Shown: piece after piece, positions 1 through 11,258 of the stretch
Layout: each line of letters starts with the position of its first letter
Position numbering within the stretch: position 1 is the first letter of the stretch
Assembly: GCF_026210795.1 (NCBI RefSeq)
Contig: NC_089437.1
Span: 3,720,001-3,784,000 of the forward strand
Length of the DNA stretch: 64,000 nt
Direction of reading: 5' to 3'
DNA from: Rhizophagus irregularis
Taxonomy: Eukaryota; Glomeromycota; Glomeromycetes; Glomerales; Glomeraceae
The notes under the pieces: generated by a model
Database searches by the model: none
What the model was told of the DNA's origin: nothing
Seen by the model: only the letters and a program-made list of their open reading frames with translations
Made by a program: the position numbers and the translations under genes

Positions 1-426
1 AATTGGTTTTCCGCATCGTAAAAGACTAAACGAGTTAATTAGTATCGTTAAGTAAATAGGGGTACCTATCGGAACGTATTTCAAGATGTCCGACATTTAT
101 TTAGAGAATACACTAAAATAATTTGATAAAAAAATTTTTTGCTTTTGTTCACAATTTATCAATGATTATATCCTCATGTATTGTTTCATTATTTCCACAC
201 TATGAGGTTTTTCCGATTAATGCATGTTGTGTACGAATAAGCAATATTTCACAAAACACAATAATAATGTAGATCTGCATGTTTGACAATGAAAACCTTC
301 GTATGCATGCTGGATGTTGGTCATTAAAACTGTAGATAATTTTGCATTAGTCACTAATATCTATTAAAACTGTCATTGTTCATATTAAAATATAAATATT
401 TCATTTACAAAATTCTAAATATAGAA
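1..426. other. gene-free AT-rich stretch
   Basis: No open frame longer than background and no spliced model could be built on either strand. I see nothing beyond AT-rich sequence. Confidence 0.5.
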
Positions 427-500
427 TTTTTTTGGATTGGATAGAACTCCTCGATCCAAATTAGTAAAATTGGATCGAGTCGATACCAATCCAAAATTTT
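427..500. repeat. nested palindromic hairpin (mini-MITE-like)
   Basis: An outer arm TTTGGATTGG pairs with CCAATCCAAA, and an inner arm CTCGATCCAA pairs with TTGGATCGAG around a loop of about 10 nt. Read as one structure, the two halves are a near-complete inverted repeat with a gap of about 3 nt. It is either a foldback element or a relic of one. No clear target duplication was found. Confidence 0.6.
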
Positions 501-1689
501 AATGAATTTAATGAATTTAGTAATATAATGGCACTTAGAAAATTCCGAATGATATGCAATTTATCTTCTGAAGGTTAGATCAGACATTTGTTTCGGATTG
601 ATGATTAAATTATTTTGGTTACATATTAAGACCTGCCTTTATTACTAAACAAATTGAACCTGACCAAATTGATTAATATTGAAGAAATATTAATTTTTTT
701 TTTTGCTCTATTTGTTTTTGCTCATATATTTAGTTGTTTTTGATATATAGACGAAACTGAGAGGTAATACAGGAAATAGAGCACTCATATGTTTAGTTGT
801 AGTCATTAATTCATTTATTAAAAATTCGAGTTTGGAGTTCACGTGACCGAAATTTCAAATCTTTGATCAGAATTTATCAGAATTATGATTTAGATAATTT
901 ATCGAATTTTGAGATATATCTTAACCGGTTAACCGGTTAATTACTCGATTAACGTCAACTTAGGTCAAAATAGAAATATTAAACCAAGATTACCAATATT
1001 TCTTGTCAATTTGTGTTTCTTTATCGTAAGTTACAGGAACTCAAATATCTTGCAACATTTGATCTTTCTTTGTTAATAAAGATTCAATTGACATTTTTGT
1101 GGCAGTTAGAGATCTTTTTTATATATAATATTACATTTTTAAACAAAAGTAATCCATTTCGCACAAAACTTCTTAGCTAATAATACAGCTTATACTTTAT
1201 GATTGTTTGAAATTTTACTTTTTTTTAAATGTCAAATGAAAAAAAATTTTTTTTATGGATTTGTCAAAAAGCAAATCAGGCGTAAGCTTGTACATCTTCC
1301 TCTGAAACATTATCACACACAACATAATTAAAGTTCTAACGAAAGGAAATCCGTGCAGCATTAATACTCATTTCATGTGGACATTACTGTCATAGAAAAA
1401 TTGCAGACATATCTCACTTTTGTATCATATCATCATAAAAAAATGGTTAACTACAAAATTGTCAGCGTAATTCATCATTTTTCATTTGCGAAAGTCGTGT
1501 TGATTTGGGTTAAGAAGCAATTCTCATCAAATAATTAGTTATTTTCACACTGGAGTCTTGCATTTTCTGTTTGCATTTTGTCGACTTCTTTAATTTTAGA
1601 TTTTCCACAATTTTAGAGCTTGGCACCTCACGGTCGCTCCATCTTAGAGTGCTTAAAAATACATAATTTTCTGATTATAATTTTTGAAC
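501..1689. other. gene-free AT-rich stretch
   Basis: There are no supported genes. Near 924-942 the 8-mer AACCGGTT occurs twice in tandem within a palindromic run. The minus strand from about 1690 down to about 1480 may continue the decayed transposase described next, but no further conserved block is readable. Confidence 0.45.
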
Positions 1690-1821
1690 TTTGGTTGTTT
1701 GACTCTTCCTTGTAATGCTATCTTTTGCTTTCAATTTTGGTAAATAACCAATAAGCACTTTAACATAAGGCTTATTTCACTGCCAATTTGGTATATTTCC
1801 TAGTAAGATATAAATTGGATG
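1690..1821 (-). mobile_element. Plavaka/KDZ-like DNA transposase remnant
   Basis: Read on the minus strand, this stretch translates as HPIYILLGNIPNWQ, an in-frame TGA, then NKPYVKVLIGYLPKLKAKD. The pattern (P-x-Y-x-x-x-G-N-I-P ... K-P ... x-L-x-G-Y-L-P-x-x-K) is the one I recall from fungal Plavaka transposases of the Kyakuja-Dileera-Zisupton superfamily, where that block precedes the catalytic core. Flanking sequence is too decayed to delimit the element and no terminal repeats were found. The assignment rests on one motif block recalled from memory. Confidence 0.5.
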
Positions 1822-1955
1822 CTCTGAAGTTTTTCTGAGATGATCACAAGTTGTAGGCTTCTTCATGTTCTGTTTGTTTATGATGTCTCTTAGTGTTTCT
1901 TGTCCATATATTGAACACAAGTCTGATCATGAAAGATCATTATTAATCATAATTT

Positions 1956-2197
1956 TTAATGACTGTTAAATAATATTTTCATTTCTACATCTATCAGCGT
2001 TATTTCTTCGATGAGCTGCCTGGTACCGACCTAAAAAATAGATAATACAAATAAATATATTGGTTAAATAAAAAATTAATTAATTGAATAATTACCCATT
2101 TGTACCAAAATTCGTCTGACAGCTCATCATGGAAATCACCGATCATAAAATGATGGCGTGTACGTCCGATACCCCAGATTTTAAAGTATTGCTTATC
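1956..2197 (-). pseudogene. unidentified two-exon gene fragment (C-terminal part)
   Basis: Two exon-like segments (2197..2096 and 2030..1956) join in frame across a 65-nt intron with a GTAATT donor and TTTTAG acceptor. They give about 58 residues with dense, protein-like composition, including WGIGRTRHHFMIGDFHDEL and SDEFWYKW, and end in a stop. The upstream boundary also looks like an acceptor (ATTAG), so this is probably the tail of a longer gene whose earlier exons I cannot find. A short open stretch at 2539-2625 on the same strand (28 aa, FEFWERTARRICKDLGFRYS) may be another relic. No family recognised. Confidence 0.35.
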
Positions 2198-2629
2198 CTA
2201 ATGATAAAAGGGTTTATATAAAAAACAAAAAACGTATCATAACAATGGATAGCCCAGAGATCTTCATTAGATCGAAATAATTTTTATGATATCTTCTAAC
2301 AAGCTATATATTAAACAGAATTATGTACACTTTCCAACCCACCATTAGCAACAAATTCAACATTTTCAAGATTTGAATATTTAATCCATTCAATTAATCT
2401 GAATTCATATTTACAATTTGCATTGAATTTCAACTACTTTATGCTTAAAAATAATAAAATGCATTAAACTTTTGGTCACATTCCGGACATACTAACATTA
2501 AAATTCTAAACCAAATTTCAGAACCTCTGCTCGCATTGTCAAGCAGAGTAACGAAAACCTAAATCTTTGCATATCCTCCTTGCCGTTCTCTCCCAAAACT
2601 CGAAATGGCTTCTTCCGGTCATCATGTGA

Positions 2630-5100
2630 TTGTAAATAGCCATGATATATTCTTTTATTCGTTAGTTTATTTTCCCCAATCTCAATTGAAATATTATTAA
2701 TATCAATGTAACTTGTTTTCCTGTGATATCAGATCGTAAATATTGATCTTACATTTATGAGGATTTTTGTCATCAGTTTCACTGATTTCTGGGGAATGAT
2801 CATATCTTTTTTGTTTGCCATATTTGTTTTAATAATATTTTTTTTTCTCTAATATAAAAATATAATAATATAAAAATATAAAAAATATAAAAATTAAAAA
2901 TATAATAATATAAAAATTATCTCTGAGATCCTAAATGTCTTCTATTATGACGCCACCTTCTACTATAATGGGTCTAATAAGGTCAAGTAAATATGACATC
3001 ACAACCTAAATTGAATCATGCTTATTATTATCAACCATAAGATTTTAATGTCTCAAGAATGTGTAAGAATTGCTTCATATTTTACATTAACTGTAAGGAT
3101 CTCATAATGATACCAATCTATTTGCCACCTGTTCTAGAATATTGTTGGATTTGTCTTTTTGATATGAAAAAGGCCTGACTATTAAATGATACTGTATATT
3201 CTTATGCCTCCATAACTAAAGAACATGATAATGCACTATTTTTTATGGTCTTTGCAATGTTCATTTCAATTTTTGCTATTATTGGAAATATTTAGTATAA
3301 GTAACATTAATATGTTTCAAATATACAAAGATAAAATATAACTTATATTGTTAATCAGACAAGAAAAAAAAAGATCCTTACAGAATTTTATAATCCAACT
3401 TTCATCATTTAATACATTTTTGAAACCTGGAAGTATGTTAAACTTAAAACCATCCAAAGTTAATAAAACTAACAACAGTTAAAAAAAAGTAAATAAAAAA
3501 TAATTACAATTTCTGGTACATGTTATTCATCAAGTTCTCTGGCTGGTCTCTTTGAAATTTGTATTCATCTTATAGTTATAATTAATAAATAAAAAATCAA
3601 AGTATTCTCCTTTTATAACATTCTTCAAAAACTTTCTGAGGTTTATCAAAGATTTAGCTTTCTTTAATAGAGATGAGTTACCATAATATTATTTTCAGAT
3701 ATTTGAAATAACTGATAAAAAAATAAAAATGTAGAATATATGTATACATATTTTTATAATTGTAGGCCATCTTAGAAAAACAATGAGTTTTTGTTATGGG
3801 TCAATGTATGATTGGTTAACTAATTTTCGGTTAGTCCAATCAAGACTATACAGTAACTTTTTTTTACTTTAAGCGTATGATAAAAGAACTTTTCTAAATA
3901 CCATAACTGATAATATTGTTTTGACTTCTATTAAAGACCGTAAAGAATTAAATTTTTTAGATTCTATCTTGTAACCTGTCCCGTGACAATTTTCAATTAT
4001 GATGCTAAAAAATACAGTGCATTAACATTAGAATAGTAATGAATAGCTTTTTTGTAATAAATTATTGCCCATATTTAATTAAAAATTCTGTAGAATCATA
4101 GGAAATTAGTAAATTATATATATATATGTAATTTTTAGTATGGTTATATTTGTGAATTTTACTATATTATTAGAAAATTCATTATAAATTCCATGAATAT
4201 GTTACCTTTATGGGAAACAAAACACGGATCAACTTTTGTTTAGCAATGAATATGATATTGTTGTTTCATTATGATCAGGCAAAAATTGTCAATTATCTTC
4301 TTATTTATATAGAAAAGGTCAAGAAACTTTGACATTATTTATTAGATGGATAATACATTATTTAATATTGGAATAATATGAAGTTATGAACTAAATTAAA
4401 GAAATTTTAGTTTATTTTTAAATTTCAGAACAACTTATTATTGTCCGAAGCAATGTTGTCTCCCACATGATTTTACACACACGTGATAGTAACATATTAT
4501 TTTAACTATTTACCCTAATTATCAAGATATATAAAATTTTGTCACAATTATAATAATTAGTAAAATTCTGCAGTCCGTACATGTGCTTACTATTATTTTA
4601 TTTTATATAAGAACGCATATGACTTCATAGGTTATGCGCAAAATATTTATGAATAATGTGCACTCTGCGCGTACACTGAAAATTACTAAAATAAATTGAA
4701 TTTCTCTTTGGAAAAAAACTTAAATTGTGAACGCTTTAGGGCGTTTAATAGTCATCATTTCTAGTTATTTGTAATTTTAATATTATTTGATGTATTGATG
4801 TTAATATGAGAATGGGTAAATGTATAATAATATTTTTTTGAAGAAGTTTATTATTTATTTTATTTATTTTGAGAATTGATAAACAAAATAGACAATATCT
4901 CATTTATCAAAGGTTCTGCAAGCGCCATCATGTTCAGTTACCACCAATTTTTGGTAGTAGTTAACGGAAAAATAAATAGCGAATTCCCAACAATCGGTAA
5001 TAAAATATACAATGAAAATAAACGAAAGTGTATATTTAAAAAATCGGAAAACAATCGGAAGGGAATATCCAGCGTAGTATGATGTAGCTGTTGTTTAGTT
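2630..5100. other. gene-free AT-rich stretch
   Basis: There is a simple repeat (ATAATATAAAAAT-type) at about 2850-2910. The open frame at 4876-5082 (68 aa) has no ATG-start context or protein-like signal. No gene is supported. Confidence 0.45.
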
Positions 5101-5104
5101 GTTA

Positions 5105-5700
5105 TCAATTTTGTATTTTCACAGGAGGTGTTGGTGTTTCTATACCTTCTTATTTCTTTCGACTGTCCTTCTGTTAGCCACTCCTTTTGGTACTTCCGCT
5201 GACACCTTTAGTGGTATTTCAGGAGGTAACTTAGGTGGTTCATTAGGAGAGAACTTCGGCGGTTCTGAATGGATTGACACGCTAGGTGGTAGTTCGGCAC
5301 AATTATTTGTAGAAAATAATTTAAATGGTTCTCGCGGTTATGGCCCTGTGGATTATTTGGTGACATTGCAGTGCTGGTTAACGAAGCCAAGATGAAAGAT
5401 ATTCTTAAGAGAATAAATAGCCCAAGCCATCATACCATGAAGAGGTAACGCTAATAATTATTTATATTTGTTGTGTCTAGAGTGAAACTAATATTTGATG
5501 CATACTTTCAAGAAATTAGGGAAGCGTAAACTCGATCAAACAGATTTTGATTCATCATCGGCAATTTTCGGAATTGTAATGACTGCATTTTGTCAGCCGC
5601 TTACATATTTTTCAAGACCCATACAACAATTACTAACTTAACAGTTTTACAAGAACCGGGTGATGTTTTTGAAGTGCCTTAAGTTAATTGGCGAGCAGGA
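5105..5700 (+). pseudogene. decayed Crinkler-like gene fragment (fossil)
   Basis: Scattered blocks across this stretch resemble the C-terminal region of Rhizophagus Crinkler (CRN)-type proteins as I remember them: an NGSRGYGPVDY block, then a VNEAKMKD block, then a KRK..FGIV block. They lie in different frames and the gene is clearly broken, with several breaks. Divergence looks substantial, so the copy is not recent. The first part can be read as a 98-aa open frame with a hydrophobic start (5099-5395), but I do not believe that frame is a functional protein. Confidence 0.35.
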
Positions 5701-7689
5701 ATTAATATTTAAAATAATATAAATGCAAAGGCGCATTTATATTTAAAACTTTTATGACGCATATTGACTGCGAAATAAGAAATTTTTTTGTGCAAATTAT
5801 TTTTTAAAAAAAGTTTTTTTATGAATTTATATAAATTTATAAAAAAAATTTATTTTTTCGTTGGTAACCCAAAAATAAATTCGTAAATACTGCACAAATA
5901 AAGTAAGTTTAAAAAAAAATTATATTAAGCGTCGACTATACTTAAAGTATGTGACTTTATTGTTAAGAATCTTCTTTTATTCTATAGCTATTTTTCCGCA
6001 CGCCATCATAAAGTAGTACGATAGTAAATGAGTGTAAAATTTTGGTAAATCTTACAACTTACTTATATAAAACATTATTACAGCAAACCGGGTAAAGCCA
6101 GTATTTGACTATTTAAGGGATCCGTCTGATGTGAGCAAGAATTATGGTGCTAACGTGCTAACATCATTGCACTCGGTGTTATTTGTTATTTGAATCAAAA
6201 TTTATAATGATATATATATAAAAAACAGATTTTTTTTTTAATTTGAGATTATATATTATTGAATTGTTAAGAACCAAAGATGAATTATTTAATAAATTGG
6301 AAACTTTTCTTCTTTTTTATACTTGTATCTGACCGCTCACCGACATTCAAAAACAAATGCAACAGTTAAACTTCTAACTAATCCTAAACACTAATCCCGT
6401 TCATCTTTCTTTGGGAAAATTATAATAACGCGGTGATCATAAATTTCATCCAGTCATTAAAATGTAGAAAAATAAAAGAATAACTGTTCAAAAGCTATAT
6501 TTCTTTGATATCTAAAAAGAAAAGAATCTTAATATGAAGACTATGAAGATTTAAAGTTTGGCCAATAGTAGTTTCAAGATGGTAGAATAAGGGAAGATAG
6601 AAAAAGGTTCAAAAAATTTTTCGTTCTCTGACAATTCGACAATTCTTAATTACGGATAAATTTCTTTTTACTGAGCGAATGAGTTTACCTAAAAAAAAAA
6701 AAAAAAATTTCTGTTATTAATTGTTAGAATTTACTCGCATTATTTAATTATTGCACTATTATGCAAATGTCACCTACTTTTTTTAAAAAAATCCATGTAA
6801 AAATAATGGAATATGCGAATGTGCGAATGAATTATTTGAAACGAATTTTTTCAAATGATCGATAATTTTGGTAAGAGTCTATCAATTTTTTTAATGGCAA
6901 ACCAAATTTAGGTTGTCATTGCAAAATATAATCTTGTGTAACAGTTATTATTCAAAAAAACAATATAAACAATTTAAATGTAGATCAATATTAAATACAG
7001 TATATTAATATATATACATACTACAGGTATTGTTTCAGAAAAAATTATGATTATTCAAATATAATTCATATGCAAATCTTCCGGATCTCAAACGCATCAT
7101 CCTTCTAAAATTATGTAATAGGATAAGGTGCTGCAAAAAATTGTAAAACATAACAAACCTTAATCTAATTATTTTCGGATTTCTTCTCCGGAGCTTTTCT
7201 TTCCACTTTTGAGCAATTATTGCTTCTTAGTTCTTTCTATTTTCCGTTATAAAATCTCATTGAATCATCTTTACTTACAATATTCACCCTACCTACATAC
7301 ACCGAAATTTTTCGATACTGTACATTATCTTTAAAATCGATGATGATCTTTTAATAATACCAAATACTTATAATCATTTAGGAAAATTTGCCAGAATTCC
7401 GAAAATGATCATTCATTTACGAAATTACCTTTAAACCTTTCATTCAAATTCCAAAAAAGGCCGTCTTATATGTACCATGCTGTATATACGTGTGATTCAA
7501 ATGAAATAGCATAAGAGACGTATTAAAAACAAAAATAATTTTTAAAGATCGATCAAATAATGAATAAAATCTAAAATTAGCCATTTTTAAGCAAAAAAAC
7601 GTTCAATAAATCTCGTTAGATTATTACAATAATATAATCATCATTATATACATTCAACTCTCAAAAATTTTCATGTGTAAAGAACACCT
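5701..7689. other. gene-free AT-rich stretch
   Basis: No gene is supported on either strand. A block at about 7170-7260 (TTTCGGATTTCTTCTCCGGA...) resembles one at about 15045-15150, so upstream sequence of the secreted-protein family has been copied more than once. Confidence 0.45.
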
Positions 7690-8990
7690 TTGGAACAATG
7701 AAATTAATCTAACGATTAGTAGTGGATGATTATTATAGGTCATCGTTTATTTTTAAGAGAAAATTCGATTATTTAAAAAAGTAACCGAAATCGTAATTTG
7801 TAATACGGTCGCGCAGATGCTTGCGTGGAATCTTGTGTAAATTATTTTTTTTTTCAAATAATGATCAAATGAAATCATTTAATAAATCTCATTTTTAGTA
7901 AAAACCCTTATCAGGCTTTTAACCTTATTTGGCGTTCATTCTCAAATCTTTCTATTTAAATTGTGTTACAAACATTTTGTATTTCGGAAAAAAAAATCCT
8001 AAAGGATCATCATTTCTAAAACGAAATTAGATTTTCGTATACAGCAAAACTATATTGAATGCATTACACTATGTAGTATTCTGGTTGTGTTCATTTGAAT
8101 TGTGAATCTGTCATATCTTCTTTTTCCGCTTATCACAACACTGCAAAATAATATGAATAATTCACATGCTAATTTCCGTACGAGAGAATAAAAGGATTGA
8201 AAGATACCTTTAATAAATTAAATTAAATTGTCATTTCTACTAAGAAAATAATAAAACAAAAATCCGATAAGCTATGCTATGATAGCATTCATGAAAAAAA
8301 GCGTGATAAGAAACTGATGAGATTTAATCAATTTCCGGATTCCTTACTCCATTAAAAAAAAAAATTAAAAATGATCAGACGGTCTGACTTTATTTAAACT
8401 TACCATTTGTAGTCGTCCACGATTGAATGTTACGTACTTATCTCTTTCCGACTTCTTTAAAGTTTTCCTTTTTTATTTAGTAATCATTTACTTCAATTGC
8501 CTCGTTATGTCTCACGAAAATAATTTTTCTTTTTATAAATGTAACAGGAGTTTACATCCCGGGAGATCCGTTGTATCCTGCCAAAATCTAACATTCATTT
8601 GCAAGAATATTTTCATTAAATCCTTTTGAAGAATTGGGCGTATTGTTTCAACTTTGCCATTTCCAAAAAAAATTCTTTATATATATTATTTTTTTTTAAC
8701 GTATTAAGAGCATCGAAAAAAAATTTTAAAAAAACCGGTTATTTTAATAATAGTAACTGAATAAATATTTTTATCAAATAATAAAATATTGATATGAATT
8801 AAAAGAATAATTATAGTTCGATTTTATATATATAATATATATTACAATATTACATATATTTACAAACTTTCTTATGTCATTATTTTTTTTTTGTATTCTT
8901 GTAAACAAAATTTCACTGTGACCGGTCTTAAAATTAGTAAAACAAAAAAACAAGCGCACCCTTCAAAGTTATAATTAGATTTTACATTTT
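7690..8990. repeat. diverged 5' flank duplication, copy 1 (partner about 13190-14230)
   Basis: Ordered blocks here recur upstream of the 15794 gene. Examples are AACCGAAA..GTAAT..GTAATAC (7780 / 13270), AAAGATCCGATAA-like (8260 / 13700), GGGAGATCCGTTG (8560 / 14090), TTTGCAAGAATxTTTCATTAAA (8595 / 14110) and AAAAACCGGTT (8730 / 14205). The block TTAAAATTAGTAAAACAAAAA at about 8928 matches about 15500. This indicates that genes 9171 and 15794 arose by duplication of a unit including more than 1 kb of upstream DNA. The 68-aa frame at 8423-8629 lies inside this block and has no support as a gene. Confidence 0.6.
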
Positions 8991-9100
8991 GTTCGTTAGT
9001 CTGTTTTTAAATTTCTTTTCCAACGAATACCTCGATGCTGTTACACGATATTTTAATATACTGTATCAGAATAAATGTATATTACTTTCATTATTCATAA

Positions 9101-9126
9101 ATTATATAAATAAGTCCTATAAACGC
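9101..9126 (+). promoter_or_regulatory. family core promoter (TATA plus AGTC)
   Basis: ATTATATAAATAAGTCCTAT lies about 68 nt before the ATG. The same TATATAAAnnAGTCnnA arrangement is found before genes 25534, 35976 and 33605 (minus), and looser versions before 15794 and 28826. Confidence 0.55.
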
Positions 9127-9170
9127 CTTAATTTTAAAAAATATCATCGAAAAAAAAAAATCATCTAACC

Positions 9171-11258
9171 ATGTTATATAAACACATTTTATTATTAATA
9201 TTTATAAACTTAAATGTTATTTCGCTAGTTTATGGTAATAGTAAACCACAATGCACCAAATGTCTTTATAAATGTTGTAATAGTAATTTTGATGATTTGA
9301 AATCATGTAAAAATATATGTGAAACAGACCATTGTGATGGTATAGACATTGATATTGAAGATTATAATTGCCCAATCCCATCAATGGAAGTTTGTCACAA
9401 ATGTCTTAATAAATGTTGTAAAGATTCTGAAGGACATAAAGATTTTCATGATTGTACTGATACTTGCAATTTAAAAGATTGTAAGAATTTAGGATATTAT
9501 TATGAATGTGAGAAATTAGAAATAGTAATAGTTACAACACCACCAATTTGTACTGAATGTCTTACGAAATGTTGTAATGGAAATCCTCATAAATTTGGTG
9601 ATTGTAGTACTACTTGCAGCAAATCAAAAAAGTGTAAGAATATAGACTTTAACCATGAAATCTATAAAGAAAAATGTGGGGGAGGCAACGGTAATAATGA
9701 AGGCAACAACGGTAATAATGAAGGCAACAACGGTAATAATGAAGGCAACAACGGTAATAATGAAGGCAACAACGGTAATAATGAAGGCAACGGCAACAAC
9801 GGTAATAATGAAGGAAACAACGGTAATAATGAAGGCAACAACGGTAATAATGGAGGCAACGGCAACAACGGTAATAATGGAGGCAACGGCAACAACGGTA
9901 ATAATGGAGGCAACGGCAACAACGGTAATAATAAAGGCAACGGCAACAACGGTAATAATGAAGGCAACGGCAACAACGGTAATAATGAAGGCAACGGCAA
10001 CAACGGTAATAATGAAGGCAACGGCAACAACGGTAATAATGAAGGCAACGGCAACAACGGTAATAATGAAGGCAACGGCAACAACGGTAATAATGAAGGC
10101 AACGGCAACAACGGTAATAATGAAGGCAACGGCAACAACGGTAATAATGAAGGCAACGGCAACAACGGTAATATTGAAGGCAACGGCAACAACGGTAATA
10201 ATGAAGGCAACGGCAACAACGGTAATAATGAAGGCAACGGCAACAACGGTAATAATGGAGGCAACGGCAACAACGGTAATAATGGAGGCAACGGCAACAA
10301 CGGTAATAATGGAGGCAACGGCAACAACGGTAATAATGAAGGCAACGGCAACAACGGTAATAATGGAGGCAACGGCAACAACGGTAATAATGAAGGAAAC
10401 AACGGTAATAATGAAGGCAACAACGGTAATAATGAAGGAAACAACGGTAATAATGAAGGCAACAACGGTAATAATGGAGGTCCAGGCCCAGCGACTAAAG
10501 GACCAGGTCCGGGAGGTCCAGGACCAGGACCAGGCCCAGGCCCAGATACGACCAAAGGACCAGGACCAGATCCAGGAGCAAAAGATCCAGGAGCAAAAGA
10601 TCCAGCAGCAAAAGATCCAGCAGCAAAAGATCCAGCAGCAAAAGATCCAGCAGCAAAAGATCCAGCAGCAAAAGATCCAGCAGCAAAAGACCCAGGAGTT
10701 AATCCACTAGCAACTCCAGTAGCACCAACCCCACTATCACCACCTTCTGCTATACCTAAGCCCGAAAATCCATTAGGTCCAGTTCCACCATTCCCACCTC
10801 AAGAAATTACGACTTGTACTACTTCTGATGATCCTGTATGTTCCCCACCAGGATCGTAAGTATACTTTTTATAATAAATTATACAATTTTTTTTTTCCTT
10901 AAAGAGTATTAATAAATATTTTGCAAAATTTAGTACACCAACAGTTGTAACGTATACGCAACCGGGTGTGGAAACACCAACTCCCCTTGGTGATATTGTA
11001 AATTTGGTAACAACACAAATAACATCATCAATATACGTTCCTAGTTATACAACAACAAATTCTTTAGGACAAACCATTATCGCGGAACCATCTATTTTAT
11101 TAGTGATACAAAATATTGCTGTTACTGAAGCTCCTATTACTACTGTGAAGGTTTCGGATTCTACAATCCTACACGACTTTAATAGCCACGGTATATGGGG
11201 TGTTACAATGAGTATAGTTATAGTCACTACAACTTTAATTTTTATGGTTATTACGTAA
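9171..11258 (+). CDS. secreted, probably GPI-anchored Cys-rich protein with Asn/Gly repeat stalk
   Basis: Two exons, 9171..10855 and 10934..11258 (phase-2 intron), encode 669 aa. A signal peptide covers about residues 1-22 (hydrophobic core, then VYGNS). Three Cys-rich domains of about 40 residues follow (C-x2-C-x3-CC-x9-11-C-x3-C-x4-C...C, about residues 27-168). Next comes a stalk of about 270 residues built from GNGNNGNNE/G repeats, then a Pro/Gly-rich part, eight A/G-A-K-D-P repeats, and PVPPFPPQE. The C-terminal module begins TTCTTSDDPVC; exon 2 adds a Thr-rich stretch (YTTTNSLGQ), ILHDFNSHG and a hydrophobic tail of about 20 residues, as expected of a GPI-anchor signal. I infer an extracellular wall or membrane-surface protein. 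Function is unknown; it could be an adhesin-like structural protein or a symbiotic effector. Opposite-strand long frames here are shadows of the repeat. Confidence 0.85.
9679..10480 (+). repeat. 27-bp coding minisatellite (GNGNNGNNE)
   Basis: The unit GGCAACGGCAACAACGGTAA plus TAATGAA (27 bp, 9 codons) is repeated more than 20 times. Shorter 18-bp units (GNNGNNE) lie at both ends. Most differences are GAA/GGA (Glu/Gly), plus single ATT (Ile) and AAA (Lys) variants. Near-identity of units suggests recent expansion or homogenisation, so length variation between isolates is likely. Confidence 0.95.
10577..10693 (+). repeat. 15-bp coding repeat (AAKDP)
   Basis: GCAGCAAAAGATCCA (AAKDP) is repeated, with GGAGCAAAAGATCCA (GAKDP) variants at the start and end; there are about eight units in total. 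It forms the second part of the stalk of the 9171 gene. Confidence 0.9.

Noticed and set aside
4876-5082. 68-aa open frame
   Set aside because: Non-ATG start, no protein-like pattern and no splice partners.
9655-10710. Long open frames on both strands over the repeat region of the 9171 gene
   Set aside because: They are shadows of the 27-bp and 15-bp repeats, whose periods are multiples of three and therefore open in several frames.
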